8,132 nt of DNA, taken from the NCBI GenBank assembly GCA_009778015.1, contig WRKS01000015.1:1-8132 (forward strand), in the 5' to 3' direction. Below are positions 3,958-8,132 of this stretch, piece by piece. The notes below the pieces were generated by a model. It did not search any database and had not been told where the DNA came from. It saw only the letters and a program-made list of their open reading frames with translations. Positions within the stretch are counted from its first letter, which is position 1. Each line of letters starts with the position of its first letter. The translations under genes and the position numbers were made by a program. Source of the stretch: Candidatus Saccharimonadota bacterium. Lineage in GTDB: Bacteria; Patescibacteriota; Saccharimonadia; Saccharimonadales; Saccharimonadaceae.

Positions 3958-6517
3958 ACGGTAAATCGGCATAATCGCCGTCCTCCTCCGGATGCGAGAG
4001 ATGATAGGCGGTCCTTAGCTCCTCCACCGACCCGACGCACTCAAACGGCTTCTCTACCCCGTCAATCCCCAGCAAACCTTTAAATGTGTGGTACAAGCGC
4101 TCCTTGGCAAACAAATCTTGGCCGCCAAACAGCGGCGTCAACTGCTCGGCCGACAACCATGGCGCGAACAACAAGAACGAATTAGCGCACTTCGGGCAAT
4201 CGCCGCACCATTTTAACTCTCGGTTATCCGCATGCTGTCGGTAATTCGCTACATTACAACTAGAGAACTCGCGGCCAAACTCTTTCCAGCACTTTTCTAC
4301 AAACATTTTCGCAATCGTCAACTCGCTCGTGTTGCGCAAAGGCGAATACACTTTATAGCCCTCGCCTATCTCACTCTTGATGTATTTTGCATACAATTCT
4401 TCCGCCTCGCGGGTTTTGCTCCACTGGTGATTGACAGCCAGCGGCGGCTCGTAGCCCGCGGAGCTTTCCTTACCGAGCGGCGGCAATACCGAATGCGGCT
4501 CTGTCCCCTCGTCGCCAATCGCCCCCAACACGGTCTTGGCGCCTAGCAACACCGCCTGCACCAACGCCAAACTCTGCAATACGTAAGTAATCGGGATGTG
4601 CCCGTTTTTACCACCCTTCTCGGCGGCCGCGGCCAAGCCTTCGCGGTCAATCTTACGCGTCGCCAAGAGCAGGTTATCTAGCTTGTCCAGCACCTTTGGG
4701 TGGTGTTCTCCCGACCGCACAAACCACGGCGCAAAATTTACTCCTTGCTCTTTAAGCATTGTCGCCAAGAGTAAGCTGTCTTTACCGCCGCTCTGCATGC
4801 TTATAACCTTCGGCCTCAAATCCGCCTCGGCAAACTCCACGCTTTCGGTAAAACGCAAATCGCCGACGGAATATCTAAAAGCCGCGGTTTTGCCGTTAAA
4901 ATCATAGCCGTCAAAACCAAACGCTTGCTCGCTCGGCGCCGCCCTCTCGCCAAAATGCGCCAAATCAGCCCGCGTCAGTTTATTCTCATACGCAAACTGC
5001 CCCAACCCCTCTTGATACGCCGCGTCAAACAACTTAACTTGCGCCGGCAACAGCTCCACACCCTCCATCAACCTCACATGCCGCGACGGAAACGCCTTAT
5101 AATAACTAATCCCACTCAATACATACGCCAAAAATAACGCTTTACCGAGAGCGCAGTCATCTATCTGTCGCCGAAGTATGTGGGGTGAATTGCCCGTAGG
5201 GCAAGAGGGAGAGGTCCCCTCCCCTAGAGCTGAGGCGATAGATGATGGCGGAGCGAGCGAGTCTTGTGGTTGGTTCGCGGGAGCTAGTGCATTAACTATC
5301 TTCTGATACTGCTCTCCCCGATCCTGAAAATTCTTAAACATATCAAAACTCGGCGTTCCCGGGCTCATCACCACCACGCCACCACTCTCTTTTACCGCCT
5401 CAAAGCACGCGGCCACCGCGTCCGGCAAGTTACCGAAAATCTTATATTTATCTTTTGCCAGCGCGAGCGGCGACTCGTCGCCCAAATACAGCGCAATCTT
5501 CGGCGCCGTCTGCCCGATTAGCGCCACAAAACGCAAATCCTTGGCCCGTTTTATAGACTCGGCAATCTCTTGGTGGTTTCCCAGGTGTCGGTCAAAACCG
5601 CCGGCAATCACCGCCATCGGTTCGTCAAACGACTTCATTGCAACCTCCAAAGCCGGGCTGGCGCTAGAAAAATTATCATCAAAAAACTTCACGCCGCCAA
5701 GCACGCGCACAAACTCCAACCGGTGCGGCAGCCCCTTAAAGTTGGCTAGCGCCCTGTCCACCGCCTCCTCAAAATCCGCGTCCTCTAGCCCCAAGAAACG
5801 CGCATTATAAGCTCTTGCCGCCGCAATCGCCGAAAGCGCGTTCTCATGATTATGCTTGCCGCGCAGTTGCAGCATAGAGGTATCCGAGCCCGGATTCTCG
5901 CCGTAGCGAATCAGCGTATCGCCCTCTTTTTGGTAACGAAAGATATTCTTTTTGGACTCTAAATAATCCTCTAGATCGCGGTGCACGTCCAAATGATCCG
6001 GCGCGATTGGCGTCATTACCGCTACCTCTGGGCTCTGCTTCAAATCCCATAATTGGTAGCTGGACATCTCATAAACCACCACATCGTCTTTTTTGATCTC
6101 CTGCAATACATCTAGCGCCGGCGCGCCGATATTACCCACCAAGAAGACCTTTCTTGGGAAGGCCAGCGGCTTTTTCTCGTTCGCCGTCTTGACCGCCTCC
6201 TCCATAATCGCCGCAATCAAGGCCGAGGTCGTGCTCTTGCCCTTAGTGCCGGTGATACCGATAATCTTGCACGGGCATTTTGCGAAAAACTCAATTGTGT
6301 TAGAAGTTACTTTTTGAGCGCTCCTAAGCAAGTAAGGCGAGATAGACGGCGTCCGGACCACAAAGTCAAAATCCGAAAAATCCTCTTGGCCAAAGTCAAT
6401 TTTGGTCTCTGCCAGCTTGTCGTCAAAAATCTCCAAAGTCGCGTCTGGGTAAAGCTCTCTAAAATACCGCTCCGCTGCCTTACCCTCTAGCCCATACCCC
6501 AAAATCGCTATTTTCAT
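3935..6517 (-). CDS. MurD-MurL fusion: UDP-MurNAc-L-Ala glutamate ligase / glutamate epimerase
   Basis: An 860-residue two-enzyme protein. Residues 1 to about 412 are a MurD-type ligase, which adds glutamate to UDP-MurNAc-L-Ala: glycine loop ILGYGLEG (5-12), ATP-binding ITGTKGKST (88-96), SSYQL (152-156), APDHLDVH (172-179), the likely carbamylated lysine in ESKKN (187-191), KHNHEN (221-226) and DDNFSSASP (280-288). Residues about 457-860 resemble MurL, the ATP-using epimerase that turns the L-Glu of UDP-MurNAc-L-Ala-L-Glu into D-Glu; they carry the PP-loop SGGKDS (576-581), RFTESVEF (555-562) and a cysteine cluster WCGDCPKC (770-777) that may bind metal. In Xanthomonas, MurD2 and MurL are separate proteins, so the MurD half here is probably L-Glu specific. 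Residues about 421-456 are encoded by a palindromic repeat and form the linker. The start at 6517 is chosen because a -10 box ends 6 bases before it; the ATG two codons upstream would not be transcribed. MurD part very sure, MurL part likely. Confidence 0.85.
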   Translation of the reverse strand: MKIAILGYGLEGKAAERYFRELYPDATLEIFDDKLAETKIDFGQEDFSDFDFVVRTPSISPYLLRSAQKVTSNTIEFFAKCPCKIIGITGTKGKSTTSALIAAIMEEAVKTANEKKPLAFPRKVFLVGNIGAPALDVLQEIKKDDVVVYEMSSYQLWDLKQSPEVAVMTPIAPDHLDVHRDLEDYLESKKNIFRYQKEGDTLIRYGENPGSDTSMLQLRGKHNHENALSAIAAARAYNARFLGLEDADFEEAVDRALANFKGLPHRLEFVRVLGGVKFFDDNFSSASPALEVAMKSFDEPMAVIAGGFDRHLGNHQEIAESIKRAKDLRFVALIGQTAPKIALYLGDESPLALAKDKYKIFGNLPDAVAACFEAVKESGGVVVMSPGTPSFDMFKNFQDRGEQYQKIVNALAPANQPQDSLAPPSSIASALGEGTSPSCPTGNSPHILRRQIDDCALGKALFLAYVLSGISYYKAFPSRHVRLMEGVELLPAQVKLFDAAYQEGLGQFAYENKLTRADLAHFGERAAPSEQAFGFDGYDFNGKTAAFRYSVGDLRFTESVEFAEADLRPKVISMQSGGKDSLLLATMLKEQGVNFAPWFVRSGEHHPKVLDKLDNLLLATRKIDREGLAAAAEKGGKNGHIPITYVLQSLALVQAVLLGAKTVLGAIGDEGTEPHSVLPPLGKESSAGYEPPLAVNHQWSKTREAEELYAKYIKSEIGEGYKVYSPLRNTSELTIAKMFVEKCWKEFGREFSSCNVANYRQHADNRELKWCGDCPKCANSFLLFAPWLSAEQLTPLFGGQDLFAKERLYHTFKGLLGIDGVEKPFECVGSVEELRTAYHLSHPEEDGDYADLPFDVPPAE
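5151..5254. repeat. Palindromic repeat, copy B (in frame inside murD-murL)
   Basis: A second copy of the element at 1321-1423, with the same end sequences (GCGCAG and GGCGGAGC) and a nearly identical core (5173-5233). The outer arms differ from copy A yet are still complementary: TCATCTAT (5157-5164) with ATAGATGA (5238-5245) and CGCC (5169-5172) with GGCG (5234-5237), leaving a 4-base bulge. The inner hairpin is TTGCCC-GTA-GGGCAA, one base pair longer than in copy A. Read on the minus strand it has no stop and encodes about 36 residues, roughly 421-456 of the fusion protein, rich in Ser, Pro, Gly and Ala, exactly between the MurD and MurL parts. Its core runs antisense to the gene. Confidence 0.85.
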
Positions 6518-6523
6518 AGGCAT

Positions 6524-6552
6524 ATTATATAGAGTTTTAGCCAAAATATCAA
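6524..6552 (-). promoter_or_regulatory. Leaderless promoter of the murD-murL gene
   Basis: On the minus strand TTGATA (6552-6547), 17 bases, TATAAT (6529-6524), then six bases and the ATG at 6517. The six bases are ATGCCT, so an upstream in-frame ATG exists, but it lies between the -10 box and the expected start of transcription. The gene should be read from a leaderless mRNA starting at the second ATG. Confidence 0.8.
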
Positions 6553-6586
6553 AGCAGGGCCGCAAGGACTTGTTATATTTTTGCTC

Positions 6587-6615
6587 TTGACACGCCAAAA
6601 TCCTTATGTTAATAT
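6587..6615 (+). promoter_or_regulatory. Leaderless promoter of the ytxG-ytxH-like operon
   Basis: The -35 box is consensus TTGACA (6587-6592), the spacer is 17 bases and the -10 box is TAATAT (6610-6615) with an extended TGt (6607-6609). Six bases, ATGAGT, then precede the ATG at 6622. It is divergent from the murD-murL promoter, and only 34 bases separate the two -35 boxes, so one regulator or the local supercoiling could affect both. Confidence 0.85.
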
Positions 6616-6621
6616 ATGAGT

Positions 6622-6864
6622 ATGGATTTCGCAACACAAGTAATCATGCTCATTTTGGCGATTACACTCGCCTTGTTCCTAACATTATCAATCGTGCTAA
6701 TCGTTAAGCTAATCAAGCTTTCTAACGAGGCTGCCGAGGTCGCTACCAGCATCAAAAACACGGCCTTCTCTATTGAGTCTGCCGCCAAATCAGTTGAATC
6801 AGTAGCAAACCCGCAAGGTGTTCTAAAAGTTTTTGCAGGCCTTCTTTCAAAGGCTAAAAAGTAG
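6622..6864 (+). CDS. Small single-pass membrane protein, YtxG/DUF948-like
   Basis: An 80-residue protein. Residues about 7-30 are a long hydrophobic membrane segment, ending in KLIK. Residues about 34-62 form an amphipathic helix rich in Ala, Ser, Glu and Lys (NEAAEVATSIKN, then SIESAAKSVESV), which could be a short coiled coil. A basic end (SKAKK) follows. This layout, and the basic YtxH-like gene directly after it, resemble the YtxG (DUF948)-YtxH pair of Bacillus; I infer the family from layout and context rather than strong motifs. The function is unknown, perhaps envelope-related. The start at 6622 sits six bases after the -10 box; the ATG at 6616 would add only two residues and is probably not transcribed. 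Confidence 0.75.
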   Translation: MDFATQVIMLILAITLALFLTLSIVLIVKLIKLSNEAAEVATSIKNTAFSIESAAKSVESVANPQGVLKVFAGLLSKAKK

Positions 6865-6870
6865 GAGGTG
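6863..6870 (+). promoter_or_regulatory. Strong Shine-Dalgarno of the YtxH-like gene
   Basis: AGGAGGTG overlaps the stop codon (TAG, 6862-6864) of the preceding gene and ends 2 bases before the ATG at 6873. It is a near-perfect match to the anti-Shine-Dalgarno sequence. The internal gene of this operon thus uses a Shine-Dalgarno, while its first gene is leaderless. Confidence 0.8.
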
Positions 6871-6872
6871 GT

Positions 6873-7142
6873 ATGGGTAAAAGATTCGGAATTGGGCTAG
6901 CGCTAGGTGCGCTCATCGGTGGCGCCGCAGTAGCGGCCAATACTACCAAGACCGGCCGCAAAGTGTCAAGAAAAGTCGGCAACGAACTCAAGCGCGACGC
7001 CAAGAAAGTCGGCAAATACGCCAAGAAAACTGCGACTAAAGCTGTTAACCAAGCAACTAAAAACGCCAAAAAGACAGCCAGCCGCGCTACCAAGACGGCG
7101 ACCAGCACAGCCCGCAAAGCCACTCGTAAAGTTACAAAATAA
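6873..7142 (+). CDS. YtxH-like protein with lysine-rich, histone-like tail
   Basis: An 89-residue, very basic protein. The N-terminus (about 5-22, FGIGLALGALIGGAAVAA) is a glycine- and alanine-rich hydrophobic segment typical of YtxH-type proteins, likely a membrane anchor. From about residue 26 on it is almost entirely Lys, Ala, Thr and Arg in short repeats such as KKTATKA, KKTASRATKTAT and ARKATRK, with no acidic residue after Asp42. Such tails resemble eukaryotic H1 or bacterial histone-like proteins and could bind DNA, RNA or anionic wall polymers. It lies 8 bases after the YtxG-like gene and surely shares its promoter. No enzymatic motif is seen. The exact role is unknown. Confidence 0.8.
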   Translation: MGKRFGIGLALGALIGGAAVAANTTKTGRKVSRKVGNELKRDAKKVGKYAKKTATKAVNQATKNAKKTASRATKTATSTARKATRKVTK

Positions 7143-7152
7143 CAAACATCAT

Positions 7153-7203
7153 GAGCATTGCGGGGTGAACCGTCTGGGGGGCGGAGAGGAGTGCCAGCAC
7201 CCT
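7153..7203. repeat. Possible degenerate relative of the palindromic repeat
   Basis: The stretch starting GAGCATTGCGGGGTGAA resembles the core start GAAGCATGTGGGGTGAA of copies A and B, and is followed by a hairpin-like CCG...CGG and then AGAGGAG, in the same order. GGGTG and CACCC can pair across it. Conceptual translation of the opposite strand gives GxGTxxxxPxGxSP, as copy B does. The clear outer arms are missing. Like copy A it sits between a gene end and the next promoter. It might serve as a terminator for the ytxG-ytxH unit, as GTTTT follows at 7207-7211. Confidence 0.35.
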
Positions 7204-7232
7204 GTCGTTTTGCGAATAATGTTATTATTTTG

Positions 7233-7247
7233 TGGTATAATAATAGC
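7233..7247 (+). promoter_or_regulatory. Extended -10 leaderless promoter of the PEGA gene
   Basis: TGg (7233-7235) precedes a consensus -10 box TATAAT (7236-7241); six bases later comes the ATG at 7248. No good -35 box is found at 17 bases (TTGCGA at 7210-7215 is 20 bases away), so the extended -10 probably carries the promoter. An inverted repeat AATAA-TG-TTATT (7215-7226) lies just upstream and could be a protein site, but it is AT-rich and may be chance. Confidence 0.75.
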
Positions 7248-8132
7248 ATGAACAAGAAGTCGCAAAACGCGCGGATTATCGTCCATGAAATATTGTTTGC
7301 TCTAGCGATTGCCTTATTCTTTACTGTCCTCGTCATGATTGCCATGGGCTACCGCCTGCGCCGCGACAGCGAGAGCGGCCTGCCTACCTTTGAGCGCACC
7401 GCTCTGCTGCGCGTCGGCTCCTACCCAACTGGCGCCAATATCTTCCTAAACGGCAACGATACTAGCCGCCGCACTACTCTTTCCGCCCAACGCCTCGTCA
7501 TCTCCGCCGGCCACCACACCCTACGCGTTACCCGCGACGGCTATTACCCTTGGCAAAACGAATTCGCCACCACCGAAGCCGAAATCACTTGGTTTGACTA
7601 CATCCAGCTCTTTCCAGTTAACCGTGGCGGCACCGTCATCCAGAGTTTTGAATCCGCCCGCCAAGTTTGGCAATCGCCAATCGGCGAACACGCCTTAGTC
7701 TTAGAACCGGCAACTCGCGCCGCCAGCCCCAAACTCAACATCTTAACCCTCACCGCGACCAATGTCAGCGGCGCGTCCGTCAATCTCCCGGCCGAAATCA
7801 CCAGCCCCGACCTCATCGCCTGGGCCCGCGACGAAGGCACCGCCCTGCTCTGCGAACGCAAAGCCGAGGCCGGCGGTGTCGCCCTCAACCGCAGCACCTC
7901 CACCGACCGTTGCGTCTTAATTGATGTGGACCGTGGCCGCCTCTCCAACGTCTCTCTACCAATTGAGCGCACCGAGGATCTGTTGGATGTCGCATTTGTC
8001 AACTCGCGCACCCTACTCGTCACCACTTCTAGCCGCGCCTATCTCTACGACACCTCCTCTCGCTCCATGCAGCGTTTGCCCACCAATATCCAAATCCCGC
8101 CCAATAACCGCCCGGCGCGCCTAGCCTGCACT
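7248..8132 (+). CDS. Membrane-anchored PEGA-domain protein, partial at 3' end
   Basis: The reading frame stays open for 295 codons to the window edge, so the C-terminus is missing. Residues about 14-34 (EILFALAIALFFTVLVMIAMG) form one membrane helix after a short basic N-terminus, placing the rest outside the cell (N-in). Residues about 52-122 are a PEGA domain: LLRVGSYPTGANIFLNG, then LVISAGHHTLRVTRDGYYPW. PEGA domains are small beta folds common in surface proteins. The part after about 125 has segments such as VWQSPIGEHALVLE and LIAWARDEGTALLCE, which look like irregular beta-propeller blades; this is tentative. The start is fixed by the -10 box six bases before it. The function is unknown; an envelope or S-layer-like structural role is a guess. 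Pyrimidine-rich, C-ending codons match those of murC. Confidence 0.85.
   Translation, partial: MNKKSQNARIIVHEILFALAIALFFTVLVMIAMGYRLRRDSESGLPTFERTALLRVGSYPTGANIFLNGNDTSRRTTLSAQRLVISAGHHTLRVTRDGYYPWQNEFATTEAEITWFDYIQLFPVNRGGTVIQSFESARQVWQSPIGEHALVLEPATRAASPKLNILTLTATNVSGASVNLPAEITSPDLIAWARDEGTALLCERKAEAGGVALNRSTSTDRCVLIDVDRGRLSNVSLPIERTEDLLDVAFVNSRTLLVTTSSRAYLYDTSSRSMQRLPTNIQIPPNNRPARLACT

Noticed and set aside
3492..3974. 160-residue plus-strand open frame across the enolase gene
   Set aside because: Arg- and Gly-rich shadow of eno on the opposite strand with no promoter or ribosome binding site; eno is certain.
6518..6637. Forty extra N-terminal residues on the MurD-MurL fusion
   Set aside because: They cover the promoter and divergent region, have no Mur similarity, and MKIAILGYG at 6517 is the normal MurD start.
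6854..7345. 163-residue minus-strand frame opposite the YtxH-like gene and into the PEGA gene
   Set aside because: Repetitive Ala/Val/Leu antisense of the Lys/Ala/Thr tail and of the repeat remnant; contradicts two real genes with good start signals.
7598..8026. 142-residue minus-strand frame opposite the PEGA gene
   Set aside because: Ser/Arg-rich shadow; the plus strand is open for 295 codons with a promoter, membrane helix and PEGA motif.
1..8132. CRISPR array, rRNA, origin of replication or phage genes
   Set aside because: No regular short repeats with spacers, no rRNA segments, no DnaA-box cluster and no phage-type genes were seen.

Overview
The window looks like ordinary chromosomal DNA from a Patescibacteria/CPR bacterium, most likely Candidatus Saccharibacteria (TM7) or a close relative. 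This is an inference from gene content and style, with no 16S to confirm it: a compact MurC, an S16 protein with a long acidic tail, a MurD-type ligase fused to a second enzyme, a YtxG/YtxH-like pair and a membrane-anchored PEGA protein, all tightly packed. TGA ends both enolase and the MurD fusion and is not needed as a sense codon, which argues against the Gracilibacteria/SR1 code.

Layout. (1) 25-1314 (+): murC-type ligase. (2) 1321-1423: a palindromic repeat between murC and the next promoter. (3) 1477-2498 (+): rpsP followed 5 nt later by a NYN/PIN-like nuclease gene. (4) 2499-2624: space between convergent genes, holding a strong minus-strand promoter and a hairpin that together look like a small RNA gene. 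(5) 2625-3902 (-): enolase, with its promoter inside the 3' end of the next gene. (6) 3935-6517 (-): an 860-residue MurD-MurL fusion, with a second copy of the palindromic repeat inserted in frame at the domain junction. (7) 6518-6621: divergent promoter region. (8) 6622-7142 (+): a YtxG/DUF948-like membrane protein and a YtxH-like basic protein in one operon. (9) 7248 to the window end (+): a PEGA-domain membrane protein, cut by the window edge.

How the genes fit together. MurC adds L-Ala to UDP-MurNAc. The MurD half should then add glutamate and the MurL half, carrying a PP-loop SGGKDS motif, should invert that residue. One polypeptide would thus carry the MurD2/MurL route to the D-Glu stem residue, instead of free D-Glu made by a racemase. 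Enolase, S16 and the membrane proteins are housekeeping genes.

Expression signals are unusually readable. Four genes (murC, murD-L, the ytxG-like gene and the PEGA gene) have a -10 box followed by exactly six bases and then ATG, so transcription should begin at or next to the start codon (leaderless mRNA). rpsP and eno instead have normal short leaders. The most noteworthy points are the MurD-MurL fusion with a palindromic repeat at its joint, the repeat family with compensatory stem changes, the uniform leaderless promoter geometry, and the candidate small RNA downstream of enolase.
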